A stretch of DNA of 12,254 nucleotides from Vulcanimicrobiota bacterium (GTDB lineage: Bacteria > Vulcanimicrobiota > Vulcanimicrobiia > Vulcanimicrobiales > Vulcanimicrobiaceae), in assembly GCA_030040695.1 (NCBI GenBank), contig JASHTE010000004.1:1-12254 (forward strand), in the 5' to 3' direction. Shown here one piece after another: positions 1 through 7,250 of this stretch. Made by a program: the position numbers and the translations under genes. The notes under the pieces are model-generated. The model had not been told where the DNA came from. It did not search any database and saw only the letters and a list, made by a program, of their open reading frames with translations. Numbering within the stretch: the first letter of the stretch is position 1; each line of letters opens with the position of its first letter.

Positions 1-2
1 TC

Positions 3-1673
3 TTGGCGATGGAGCAGGAGCTGCTCGAACTGCAGATCGATCCCGAGGTACCCGGGCTGCGTACGCCCGAGCGATTTCTCGGCTCTGCGTTTCGTCTGCA
101 GCGCAATCTCAGCGAGGCCTTGCTGTCGGCCGAGACGTTTCTCCAGCGATCCCTCGCCGGCGCAACGCAATTCTACGCCAAGCCGCCGAACTTCGCCCAT
201 CCCGAGCTCATCGCCGCAACGAAAAACGAACATCGCAGCGCCCTCGCCGTGACGCCGGAGGAGTTGCAGCGCCAGTACCGCCGGGAAGTGGACCTCGCGA
301 AGCTGCTGACGCAGCTCTTTCGCGCGTACGCTCGCCTCTTGCGCGAGCGGCATCGTGGAGCGGGCCGCGACCTCGTTGCCTGGGCACTCGAGTGCGCTCG
401 CAGCGACGCAACGCTGGCGGAGAACGTGCGTTCACACGAAGCGCTTGCACTCGTCGACGCCGCGGTGGAACTCACGGCCGGCGAGCGCGCGCTGCTGGAG
501 GCGATATTCGGCATCGTAGAGCGCGTCGAGCCGAAGGCGGATTCTCGCCCCCGTCCACGCGTCGAGCTCTTTCGCCCGGAGACGCAGCACGAAGAGGCGC
601 GCTGGATCGCGGCACGCGTCGCAACCTTCCTCGAAGAGGGCGCCCGCCCGCGTGAGATCGCGGTGCTGCTGCGCTCCGCTTCCGTTGCAAACGCCTACGA
701 AGAGGCACTGCTCGACCGCAACGTTCCCGTCGAGATCTCGGGCGACTACAATCTCTTCGCCGATCGCCGCGCGCTTGCTGCGCTCGCGCTCCTCTGGAAC
801 GTGCACGATCCGTTTCGCCACGATTGGCTGCTCCGCACGTTGGAGGGTCGTGCGCTTGCGCTCTCCGACGCGTCACTTGCAATCCTTTGCGGTGACAGCA
901 CGGAGCGACAGACCGCACTCTTTGAAGAGGCCGCGCCTACCGGTGGCGCTCATCACGATCCCGAGCGCAGCGTTCGGCTCGGGCGTAACGTCTTGGGCGG
1001 CGAGTGCGATCACGCGCTCTCGCCGCTCGCGCGCGAGCGCGTCGAGCGCTTCCGAGCGATGCGCGAGCGGTGGACACAGGCGCAGGAGACGCTCGCCTTC
1101 GAGGATCTCGCGCGGCTCGTCTGGAGTGAAGGTCTCGCTCGCGAAGGCGCGGCCGGCTCGGTTCGGGCACAGGCGCAGCAGCGGATCTTGCGATCGCTCC
1201 TCGCTCGAATGAGCGCGTACCTCGCCGCGCATCCGGGTACCGATCTCGGCGCGCTCCTCGCCGACGCGGAGCGGAGAACGGAGAGCGATCTCGAGTCCTG
1301 CCGGGCGGATTCCGGTGAGGATGCCGTGCTCATCGCAAGCGTCGAGGCGGTGCGCGGCCGCACCTTCGAGCACGTGATCGTCGCGAACGTGCGCCCCGGC
1401 GCATTCCCACGATGGTACGCGGCGGATGCCTTTCATTTTAGTCCGAAGCTCGGAGTGATTCCACGCGACAACGTCGGCGACGCTCCAACCGCGCGAACCG
1501 CGAAGTTCACCTATTACATGTATGCGGCAAAGGCCCGCGAGAAGTACAATGCGCGGGATCGTCGCCTCTTCGAGTACGCGTTGAGCCGCGCGACCACGAC
1601 GCTGAGCGTCACCGCATGGGGACGCCCGACGCGTGCTGTCAGTGCGCCGGAGTTTCTCGAAGAGTTGCGCTAG
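3..1673 (+). CDS. UvrD/Rep-like superfamily I helicase homologue, C-terminal part (5' end outside window)
   Basis: The reading frame is open to the left edge, so this is the last ~556 residues of a longer protein; the TTG at 3 is probably not the true start. Three stretches resemble UvrD/RecB-type helicase motifs: a motif IV-like region with EIAVLLRS (about 218-225), a motif V-like stretch SVEAVRGRTFEHVIV leading to PGAFP (446-469), and a motif VI-like RLFEYALSRATTTL (521-534) with the conserved arginine. Residues 150-168 (VDAAVELTAGERALLEAIF) sit where motif II (VDEAQDLT...) is expected, but the Glu and Gln are replaced. No GDxxQxI motif III follows, and the segment before motif IV is short. 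Walker A would lie upstream. No C-terminal nuclease domain is visible; the protein ends FLEELR. It may be a helicase, or a non-catalytic helicase-like subunit as in AddB-type complexes. Family is fairly sure, activity is not. Confidence 0.8.
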   Translation: MAMEQELLELQIDPEVPGLRTPERFLGSAFRLQRNLSEALLSAETFLQRSLAGATQFYAKPPNFAHPELIAATKNEHRSALAVTPEELQRQYRREVDLAKLLTQLFRAYARLLRERHRGAGRDLVAWALECARSDATLAENVRSHEALALVDAAVELTAGERALLEAIFGIVERVEPKADSRPRPRVELFRPETQHEEARWIAARVATFLEEGARPREIAVLLRSASVANAYEEALLDRNVPVEISGDYNLFADRRALAALALLWNVHDPFRHDWLLRTLEGRALALSDASLAILCGDSTERQTALFEEAAPTGGAHHDPERSVRLGRNVLGGECDHALSPLARERVERFRAMRERWTQAQETLAFEDLARLVWSEGLAREGAAGSVRAQAQQRILRSLLARMSAYLAAHPGTDLGALLADAERRTESDLESCRADSGEDAVLIASVEAVRGRTFEHVIVANVRPGAFPRWYAADAFHFSPKLGVIPRDNVGDAPTARTAKFTYYMYAAKAREKYNARDRRLFEYALSRATTTLSVTAWGRPTRAVSAPEFLEELR

Positions 1674-1677
1674 ACCG

Positions 1678-2634
1678 ATGCAGCTGCGCACCATTCCACC
1701 GGCGGAGTACGCTCGTCTCGTCCTGCCGCTCTCGGCAAAGCTCTGGAAGGGACGCCGCAGCGTCGAAACCTACGTCGCGCAAACGCTCGAGATCGCGGGC
1801 GGAGCCTACGGCGCACGCTACTACCGCACGATCGGGCTCTACGACGGTGCCGCGCTCTGCGCATCGAGCAAGCGCTACGAGCGGACCGTGCGAATCGGAA
1901 CGCAGCGCCTGCGCGCGTTTGGCATCGGCGCGGTTTTCACGCCCGAGCCCTTGCGCGGCCGCGGTTACGCGAGCGCCATGATCGCGATGATGCTCGACGC
2001 GGCGCGCGGTTCGTACGACGCAGCATTCCTTTTCTCCGATATCCGGCCGAGATTCTATGAGGAGCTCGGCTTCCGGCTCCAGGCCTCACGCACTTTCACG
2101 CTGCGCGCAGATACGCTTGTGCGGTCGCGCATCGAGATCGCACGGCTCGAGGAGCGCGACTGGACGGGCGTGCGGCGTTGCTTCGGCTTGCAGGACCGCT
2201 CGCGTGACTGGAGCTTTGCAAGGACCCCGCTGGTTTGGGACTGGGTCCGCATGCGTCTGCGCCATGGCTCCGAGCACGTACGCGGCGCCGAGGCGAACTT
2301 CGTCGTTCGCGAGCGCGGTGCCGTGCGCGCCTACGTGCTCGGCATGCGTGCGCCGGAGGTTGACACCTACGTCGTCGACGAGTTCGGCTTTGCCGACCGT
2401 CGTAGCGCGCAGCAAATTCCCGCGCTCCTTCGCGGCGCAGCGGGCGATCTACGCCGCATCGCAGGGTGGCTTCCGCCGGACGGTGCGCGGTCGCTCCTGC
2501 CACGTGGCACCGTGCGCAATCGCCGCGACGCGATCTTCATGATCGCCCCGCTCAATCAAACCGGTAGGCGCTGGTGCGCGCTCTCTGAGCGACCCTCGCA
2601 GAACGACGGCGTCTGGGCAACCGATCACGTGTAG
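1678..2634 (+). CDS. GNAT family N-acetyltransferase, probably two-domain
   Basis: A 318-residue acetyl-CoA-dependent acetyltransferase of the GNAT fold. Residues about 82-106 form the acetyl-CoA-binding motif A, with GIGAVFTPEPLRGRGYAS containing the RGRGYA pyrophosphate loop (93-98). FYEELGF (126-132) is the usual strand-loop near the end of a GNAT domain. Residues 140-318 form a second region without an obvious second RGxGxA loop, and the protein ends in WATDHV. The size and layout recall Eis-like tandem GNAT proteins without the sterol-carrier domain; this is inference and the substrate is unknown. The ATG at 1678 is preferred, four bases after the helicase stop. A GTG at 1633 in the same frame would add 15 residues of atypical sequence overlapping the helicase gene. 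The spacing suggests co-transcription with the helicase homologue. Confidence 0.85.
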   Translation: MQLRTIPPAEYARLVLPLSAKLWKGRRSVETYVAQTLEIAGGAYGARYYRTIGLYDGAALCASSKRYERTVRIGTQRLRAFGIGAVFTPEPLRGRGYASAMIAMMLDAARGSYDAAFLFSDIRPRFYEELGFRLQASRTFTLRADTLVRSRIEIARLEERDWTGVRRCFGLQDRSRDWSFARTPLVWDWVRMRLRHGSEHVRGAEANFVVRERGAVRAYVLGMRAPEVDTYVVDEFGFADRRSAQQIPALLRGAAGDLRRIAGWLPPDGARSLLPRGTVRNRRDAIFMIAPLNQTGRRWCALSERPSQNDGVWATDHV

Positions 2635-2651
2635 AGCACGTGCTTCGCCGG

Positions 2652-3284
2652 CTACGGACTCGCAACGGTCGAATTGACCGAAGATGCCGTGGTGCAGTGT
2701 GCGACAGGGTGCGGCATCGAGTTCGAGGCACCGGGCGCCGAGCTCAGCGTCCAGCAGTTGCCGTTGAGCGAGCAGTAGCACGTGTCGACCGCGATCGGAT
2801 GCTTGAGGATGGCCAGAAGCGGTACGGAGCTCGGAAATGACATCGAGATGAGTCTCAACGAGTCGCCCGGTCGAATCGTTGTTCCAGGGCTAACAGATGA
2901 GGCCGTGATGCGCACCAGAGGCGCTCTTCCGGCACGCACGTCTGCATTCATTCGCAAGAAGGAAGCACGGATCACCGGCTCGCGGGCGAGCGCGGCGAAA
3001 TAGGCGCTCCAACTCGACGCTCGTTTGCCGTCGACCCAAAGCTGCGCTGATTGCACTAACGCGGGGCCAAGTCCGTCGTTCGTAAGCTCGACGGATTCAC
3101 CGTGTGCGTCGTACGTCACGGTCGCGCTCACGTACGGCCAAATCGTCGCGGCATATTGATCGCCGATGACGTGCGTCTGATAGATAAGCGTTCCCGCCGT
3201 AAGCGCGCTGACAAGCAGCGCGACGATGGCGACGAAGAAATCAAGGCGCAGGGCATCGCGCATGCTCACCCGTTCAGCCCGCAT
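2652..3284 (-). CDS. Hypothetical single-pass membrane protein with cysteine-rich C-terminus
   Basis: A 210-residue protein I do not recognise. The N-terminus MRAERVSMRDALRLD is positively charged and is followed by one hydrophobic segment at about 16-35 (FFVAIVALLVSALTAGTLIY). The rest (about 40-210) would lie outside the cytoplasm, though topology is inferred. The soluble part begins near WPYVSATVTYD and looks beta-rich, with Gly/Pro turns. Cysteines at 169, 171, 177 and 197 cluster near the C-terminus (DTCYCSLNGNCW) and could form disulfides or bind a metal. The ATG at 3284 was chosen because AAGGAG lies 8 bases upstream; an in-frame start at 3329 has no such site. It is downstream of dinB on the same strand, separated by 83 bases that include a hairpin, so it may be an operon tail or have its own promoter. 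Its stop lies 17 bases from the convergent acetyltransferase stop. Confidence 0.7.
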   Translation of the reverse strand: MRAERVSMRDALRLDFFVAIVALLVSALTAGTLIYQTHVIGDQYAATIWPYVSATVTYDAHGESVELTNDGLGPALVQSAQLWVDGKRASSWSAYFAALAREPVIRASFLRMNADVRAGRAPLVRITASSVSPGTTIRPGDSLRLISMSFPSSVPLLAILKHPIAVDTCYCSLNGNCWTLSSAPGASNSMPHPVAHCTTASSVNSTVASP

Positions 3285-3292
3285 TCGCACGT

Positions 3293-3298
3293 CTCCTT
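3293..3298 (-). promoter_or_regulatory. Shine-Dalgarno site of the membrane protein gene
   Basis: The minus strand reads AAGGAG, then eight bases, then ATG at 3284. This is one of the best ribosome binding sites in the window and decides the start in favour of 3284 over 3329. Confidence 0.7.
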
Positions 3299-3327
3299 CG
3301 AAGTGAAGAGCACGGAACGCCACCCTC

Positions 3328-3369
3328 AAACACGATCGCGCGACGCTCTGCCTCGGCGCGCTCGTGTTT
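3328..3369 (-). terminator. Hairpin overlapping the dinB stop codon; possible weak terminator or processing site
   Basis: AAACACGA (3328-3335) and TCGTGTTT (3362-3369) are perfect 8-base inverted arms. Inside them GCGCG (3338-3342) pairs with CGCGC (3357-3361), with a two-base bulge and a 14-base loop. The outer arm reaches into the TAA stop of dinB. No long U-run follows on either strand, so it is not a classical intrinsic terminator. It could attenuate read-through into the membrane protein gene or stabilise the transcript end. Confidence 0.45.
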
Positions 3370-4447
3370 ATTCGTTCAGCTTACGAGCGCCGCCATCTTG
3401 GCGCTCGAACAGTGCCGCCTGTTTCGGTGCGCCAGGCACCAATGACGCAACACGCAAGCCGAGCAGACGTACGGGTGCGCCATCGAGCTCCGCGCGGCGC
3501 AGGCAGTAGACCGCGACGCGAAAGATGCGACGCGGATCGCGCGTCGGCTCCGCAAGGTGTGCCTGACGCCCGAGCACGGTGAAGTTTGCGCGCTTGATCT
3601 TCACTCCCACCGTTTGCGCGCTCAAGTTCTCCTGCATGAGCGATGCTGCAACATCCCGCGCTTGTTCGCGCAGGAGCGTGATGAGCTGCGCTTCGTCACG
3701 AACGTCGTACTCAAACGTCTCCTCACTCGAGATTGATTTCGTCTCGCGCTCCGGCTCGACTTCGCGCGTGTCGACACCGCGCGCGAGATCTCGGACGTGT
3801 GCGCTCCACGAACCGAAAAGCTCGCGCAGCGTTACGTCGTCGCATTTCGCAAGGTCACCGATGCGCGTGATCCCGGCCTGCTCGAGACGTGCTTGCGTCT
3901 TCGGGCCGACACCCCACAGACGCCCGACCGGCATCGGAGCAAGAAACTGAGCTTCGTCGCCGCGAGCGACTGCGAGAAAGCCGTCGGGTTTGCAACTATC
4001 CGAGGCGATCTTCGCCACCATCTTTCCGCTCGCGACACCCGCGCTTACGGTGAGCTGCGTCGCGGCAAAGACGTCTGCGCGTACTGCGCGTGCAGCCTCG
4101 CATGCTTCGTCAAACGTAAGGTCGCCGAGCGCAATGAACGCTTCGTCGAGCGATAATCCCTCGACCGGAAAGCCGCGCCTCGCAAAGATGCCAAAGATCT
4201 CACGCGAGACGATGCGGTACTTCTCCATGTGCGGCGGCACGACGACGAGCTCCGGGCAGTATTCCCGCGCCCGGTAGAGCGGCAACGCGGAGCGCACGCC
4301 GAACGGACGCGCTTCGTACGAGGCGGTGAGCACGACGGCACGGCGGCTCGATCCCGCGACTGCGAGCGGCTTCCCCCGCAGGCTCGGATCGTCGCGAATC
4401 TCGACGCTCGCGTAGAACGCGTCGACGTCGAAGTGCGCGACGAACAC
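3368..4447 (-). CDS. dinB: DNA polymerase IV (Y-family translesion polymerase)
   Basis: A 359-residue Y-family polymerase that copies past damaged bases without proofreading. The N-terminus HFDVDAFYASVE holds the first catalytic aspartate (D7) and D9, with Y12 at the steric-gate position that excludes ribonucleotides. SLDEAFI supplies the other catalytic pair, D101 and E102. The palm-thumb region follows with ASGKMVAKIASDSCKPDG, then the helix-hairpin-helix GVGPKTQARLEQAGI (about 180-195) and a little-finger domain to about 335. QAALF at 343-347 near the C-terminus fits the QxxLF sliding-clamp-binding motif, as expected for Pol IV. Length is normal (351 in E. coli). The start is GTG at 4447, seven bases after the nfo stop codon, with only a weak ribosome binding site, which suggests translational coupling. 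I saw no obvious LexA-type box in front of the gene or operon. Confidence 0.95.
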   Translation of the reverse strand: MFVAHFDVDAFYASVEIRDDPSLRGKPLAVAGSSRRAVVLTASYEARPFGVRSALPLYRAREYCPELVVVPPHMEKYRIVSREIFGIFARRGFPVEGLSLDEAFIALGDLTFDEACEAARAVRADVFAATQLTVSAGVASGKMVAKIASDSCKPDGFLAVARGDEAQFLAPMPVGRLWGVGPKTQARLEQAGITRIGDLAKCDDVTLRELFGSWSAHVRDLARGVDTREVEPERETKSISSEETFEYDVRDEAQLITLLREQARDVAASLMQENLSAQTVGVKIKRANFTVLGRQAHLAEPTRDPRRIFRVAVYCLRRAELDGAPVRLLGLRVASLVPGAPKQAALFERQDGGARKLNE

Positions 4448-4453
4448 GCTCGG

Positions 4454-5302
4454 CTACGCTGCGGCGGCGCCGCGCGCTATCGTCAGAATCGTTTGCATGT
4501 TGCGTGCGTCGTCTGCGTCGTCCCCAGGCGTCTCGAGAATCGCCGTCTTCTCGCGCAGCTCGGGGCGGGCGAGGAGCGCGCGGAAACCTTCGACCCCGAT
4601 CTTTCCGTCGCCGATGTGCCAGTGGCGATCGCGATTCGCCCCGAGCGGCACCTCGGTGTCGTTGAAGTGAAACATATGAACACGATCGAGTCCGATGCAT
4701 TCCGCGGCTTCATAGACGAAGCGGTCGACGCCGGCCGGCGTGTCGATCTCGTAGCCCGCAGCCCATGCATGCGCCGTGTCGAGGCAGACGCCGAGCTGCG
4801 GATGGTCGAGCGCGCGCACGAAGCGCCCGAGTTCCTCGAGCGTCCCGCCCGCGAGATTTCCGGCGCCGGCGGAGTTTTCCATCACGAGATAGACGCCGGG
4901 TGCGATCTTCGCAAGCGCCTGCTCGAGCGCGCGGCAGATCGCCGCGAAACCCTCATTGCGATCGCGCTTGCCGTACGAACCGAGGTGCGTATTGACGTAA
5001 CGAATTCCGCCGACCGCTGCAACGGCGAGATCGTTCTCGAGCAGGTGAATCGAGCCGTTGTAAATCTTCGAGTCCTCGCTGCCAAGATTGATGAGGTACG
5101 GCGTGTGGCTGACGCACGGGTCGATGCCCGCCTCGCGCCGCAGCCTCGCAAACTCTTCGAGCGCGCCGACGTTGGCGGCAGAGATACGATAGCTACGCGG
5201 GTTCGTCGAGAAGACTTGGATCGCGTTGCAGCCGATCGATTTCGCGTGCGCGACCGCCGCGGCGTACCCGCTCCCAACGCGGACGTGCAGCCCGATTCTC
5301 AC
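4454..5302 (-). CDS. nfo: Endonuclease IV (AP endonuclease, base excision repair)
   Basis: A 282-residue TIM-barrel, three-zinc enzyme that cleaves 5' of abasic sites and removes blocked 3' ends. All nine metal ligands known from the E. coli enzyme can be placed: H66 (VSHTPYLINL), H106 (NTHLGSYG), E142 (ENSAGAGN), D175 and H178 (CLDTAHAWAAGY), H212 (FHFNDTEVPLG), D225 and H227 (RDRHWHIGDGKIG) and E257 (ETPG). Length matches the family (285 in E. coli). The start is GTG at 5302, overlapping the scpB stop as GTGA, so translation is probably coupled to scpB. The six-base gap to dinB makes a repair pair at the distal end of the operon. Confidence 0.96.
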   Translation of the reverse strand: MRIGLHVRVGSGYAAAVAHAKSIGCNAIQVFSTNPRSYRISAANVGALEEFARLRREAGIDPCVSHTPYLINLGSEDSKIYNGSIHLLENDLAVAAVGGIRYVNTHLGSYGKRDRNEGFAAICRALEQALAKIAPGVYLVMENSAGAGNLAGGTLEELGRFVRALDHPQLGVCLDTAHAWAAGYEIDTPAGVDRFVYEAAECIGLDRVHMFHFNDTEVPLGANRDRHWHIGDGKIGVEGFRALLARPELREKTAILETPGDDADDARNMQTILTIARGAAAA

Positions 5303-5901
5303 GGAGCGTTGTTGCGCTCGAGCACGGCGCGCTCGACGTCGAGCGGCGGCAAGTCATCGAGCGAACGAAGACCAAATGACTCTAAGAAGAACTGCGTCGT
5401 CTCGTAGAGCACCGGCCTGCCCACGACGTCTTTGCGGCCTGCCTCGGCGATGAGGTTGCGGTCGAGCAACGTCGCGACGACGCTGTCGGAGTTCACGCCG
5501 CGAATCGACTCGATCTCGCTCTTCGTCGTCGGCTGGAGATGCGCGACGATCGCGAGCGTCTCCATTGCTTGAGGGGAGAGCGTCGTCTTCGCAGGAAGGA
5601 GGTAGGCTTCGACGGCGGCACGTGCCTCCGGCGAGGTTGCAAAACGATACCCGCCCCCGGCCTCTCTCACGACGATCCCGCGTTGCGCGTACTCTTCTTC
5701 GAGGCGCTGCAGCGCGAGTGCAACGACCTTCTCGTCCTCGCCGGTGAGCTTCGCGATACTCCTCGTGCTCAGCGGCTCGCTTGCGATGAAGAGCAGCGCT
5801 TCGCACGATTTCTTGATGCGCTCGGCCGCCGCGCGGAGCAACTCGCCGTCGGCATGCGGCTCCATCCTGGCAAACGGCACGATGTGCTCCTCGATCGCCA
5901 C
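5299..5901 (-). CDS. scpB: Segregation and condensation protein B
   Basis: A 200-residue ScpB, the winged-helix dimer that binds the central part of the ScpA kleisin in the Smc-ScpAB condensin and helps chromosome compaction and segregation. The first winged helix spans about 30-100 (IKKSCEALLFIASEPLS...). The second carries the family signature LSPQAMETLAIVAHLQPTTKSEI, then RGVNSDSVVATLLDRNLI and GRPVLYETTQFFLESFGL (108-178). The C-terminal SLDDLPPL is typical. The GTG start at 5901 is two bases after the scpA stop and has GGGAG at 5910-5914, eight bases upstream. The internal ATG at 5865 has no suitable site, so 5901 is preferred. Confidence 0.95.
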   Translation of the reverse strand: MAIEEHIVPFARMEPHADGELLRAAAERIKKSCEALLFIASEPLSTRSIAKLTGEDEKVVALALQRLEEEYAQRGIVVREAGGGYRFATSPEARAAVEAYLLPAKTTLSPQAMETLAIVAHLQPTTKSEIESIRGVNSDSVVATLLDRNLIAEAGRKDVVGRPVLYETTQFFLESFGLRSLDDLPPLDVERAVLERNNAP

Positions 5902-5903
5902 GC

Positions 5904-6659
5904 TCAGCGCTCCCGCGCGATCGAAAAGATGCGAATGTCGTCGAACGCGGCCGGCTGATCGTAGCCGATGCGTCTGCGCCGAACGAGCTCGAGAATTGCA
6001 AGAAACGTCGCGATGATGATCTCCCGTGTCGCGCCGAGCTCGCGGCAGAGCCCGGTGAAGAGTACCTCCTTGCGTTCCTTCAACGCACGCATGATGTAGT
6101 CCATCTGCGCGGCGACCGAGATGAGCTCCGCGGCGATCGAGCGCTTCGACGGCCGCGCCTCCTCCAACATCACGCGAAGGGCCCGGTTGAGTTTGTCGGC
6201 GTCGATACGATAGCGCTGAATCAGCTCGCTCGACGAGTCACCGCCTTCGCGCGTGAAGTATCCGCTCGCCTCGTACTGGCACCGGCGCAGCGCTTCGCCG
6301 ATTTCCCGATACTTCGAATACGCGATCAGACGGCGGCGTAGGCGCTCCTCCACCTCCTCCGCGGTCTCGCCCTGTTCATCCAGCAGCTCCTGCGGAATCG
6401 GCGGCAGCAGCGCCTTCGATTTCAGGAAGACGAGCGTCGCCGCAATGACGAGATACTCGGCGGCGACCTCGACGTCGAGCTCTTCCATCATCGAGACGTA
6501 GGCCAGATACTGCTCGGCAACGGTTGCGAGCGGAACCGTTGCGATGTCGAGTTGCTGCTCCTTGACGAGATGCAGCAATAGATCGAGCGGCCCGTCGAAG
6601 ACGTCGAGCCGCACGCGGCACGACGCCTGCTCGGGCGCTAACTGCTCGACCTGGTTCAA
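5904..6659 (-). CDS. scpA: Segregation and condensation protein A (kleisin)
   Basis: A 251-residue kleisin that bridges the Smc heads and binds ScpB. The N-terminal Smc-neck-binding helices carry the hallmark FDGPLDLLLHLVKEQQLDI (21-39), then EYLVIAATLVFLKSKALLP (68-86). The middle is acidic (EQGETAEEVEERLRRRL) and contains the ScpB-binding region. The C-terminal winged helix that docks on the Smc head ends the protein (TREIIIATFLAILELVRRRRI). Length is normal. The start is TTG at 6659, which overlaps the TGA stop of the NUDIX gene as TTGA, with only a weak AGAAGA upstream, so coupling is likely. No smc gene is in the window. Confidence 0.95.
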   Translation of the reverse strand: MNQVEQLAPEQASCRVRLDVFDGPLDLLLHLVKEQQLDIATVPLATVAEQYLAYVSMMEELDVEVAAEYLVIAATLVFLKSKALLPPIPQELLDEQGETAEEVEERLRRRLIAYSKYREIGEALRRCQYEASGYFTREGGDSSSELIQRYRIDADKLNRALRVMLEEARPSKRSIAAELISVAAQMDYIMRALKERKEVLFTGLCRELGATREIIIATFLAILELVRRRRIGYDQPAAFDDIRIFSIARER

Positions 6660-7135
6660 GAAGTCTTCTGCTCGACCGCCGGAGCGACGCTCGGCGGCTC
6701 ACCGAACGCGTCGGGATGGCCGAGGAGGTACTCCGTTGCCAAGTCGACGAGGCGCTTCTCGTTCACATACTTCAGCGTGCGGCGCGCCGCGCCGATCTCG
6801 AACCAGCGGCACTCTTCGACCTCGTGGTCCTCGTTCTGCGGCTCACCTGAAAGGAAGCGCATGAGATAGAAGGTGACGCTCTTTCTGTGCTTCGCCTTTC
6901 CGACGTAGAACCAGAATGAGATCTCGTTCAGACGCGCGACGATCTCGCCCCAGCAGCCGGTCTCCTCGCGTACTTCGCGGATCGCCGCCTGCTCGTGCGA
7001 TTCCCACCGCTCTACATGCCCCTTCGGCAGCGTCCAAATACGCGGCAAGCGGCGCCCGATCAGGAGCGCCTCATAGCCCGGACCCTGCCGGCGCACGAGC
7101 AAGCCGCCTGCCGAGACCTCATATTTGATCCGCAT
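6656..7135 (-). CDS. NUDIX hydrolase
   Basis: A 159-residue NUDIX-fold pyrophosphohydrolase. The Nudix box runs from G39 (PKGHVERWE) through REVREETG (53-60), matching GX5EX7REUXEEXGU except that the last hydrophobic position is Cys61. MRIKYEVSAGGLLVRR is a typical first strand, and a second half with WFEIGAARRTLKYVNEKRLVDLA follows. Substrate cannot be read from sequence: a MutT-like nucleotide-pool cleaner, a dinucleoside polyphosphate hydrolase or an RNA pyrophosphohydrolase are all possible. The ATG at 7135 is chosen because the fold starts there; extension to 7300 adds arginine-rich non-family sequence and crosses the promoter. It is the first gene of the NUDIX-scpA-scpB-nfo-dinB run and its stop overlaps the scpA start. 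Confidence 0.9.
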   Translation of the reverse strand: MRIKYEVSAGGLLVRRQGPGYEALLIGRRLPRIWTLPKGHVERWESHEQAAIREVREETGCWGEIVARLNEISFWFYVGKAKHRKSVTFYLMRFLSGEPQNEDHEVEECRWFEIGAARRTLKYVNEKRLVDLATEYLLGHPDAFGEPPSVAPAVEQKTS

Positions 7136-7198
7136 AGTAGAGTAAGACCGCCTTCGCGAGCATTGAGGAGGCGCCTCGCGCGCCCCTCGCCTAGTTCG

Positions 7199-7204
7199 AT
7201 TATA
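7199..7204 (-). promoter_or_regulatory. Probable -10 box of the NUDIX-scpAB-nfo-dinB operon
   Basis: The minus strand reads exactly TATAAT here, 64 bases upstream of the NUDIX ATG. No good TTGACA match lies at 16-18 bases spacing (the sequence there is about GCAGCC), and there is no TG extended -10. A 10-base palindrome GAGGCGCCTC at 7168-7177 lies between this box and the gene and might be an operator. The promoter is plausible but rests on one hexamer. Confidence 0.4.
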
Positions 7205-7250
7205 GCGAGCGACGCCAAGAGGGCTGCGCCTGGACCTTGCTGCTAACAAG

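Noticed and set aside
873..1694. 273-codon minus-strand frame opposite the helicase homologue
   Set aside because: The plus-strand frame has helicase motifs; this one has none and lacks a ribosome binding site or partner genes.
2635..2644. AGCACGTGCT palindrome between the convergent acetyltransferase and membrane protein genes
   Set aside because: It has only five bases per arm, no loop and no T-run, so it is not a credible terminator or operator on its own.
4229..5407. Long plus-strand open frame opposite dinB, nfo and scpB
   Set aside because: It crosses three confirmed genes, is rich in Arg/Ala/Asp as expected from the reverse strand of GC-rich codons, and has no family motifs.
7168..7177. 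GAGGCGCCTC palindrome in the NUDIX leader
   Set aside because: A 10-base GC palindrome is expected by chance in such DNA; there is no second copy or known binding pattern, so it is not listed as an operator.
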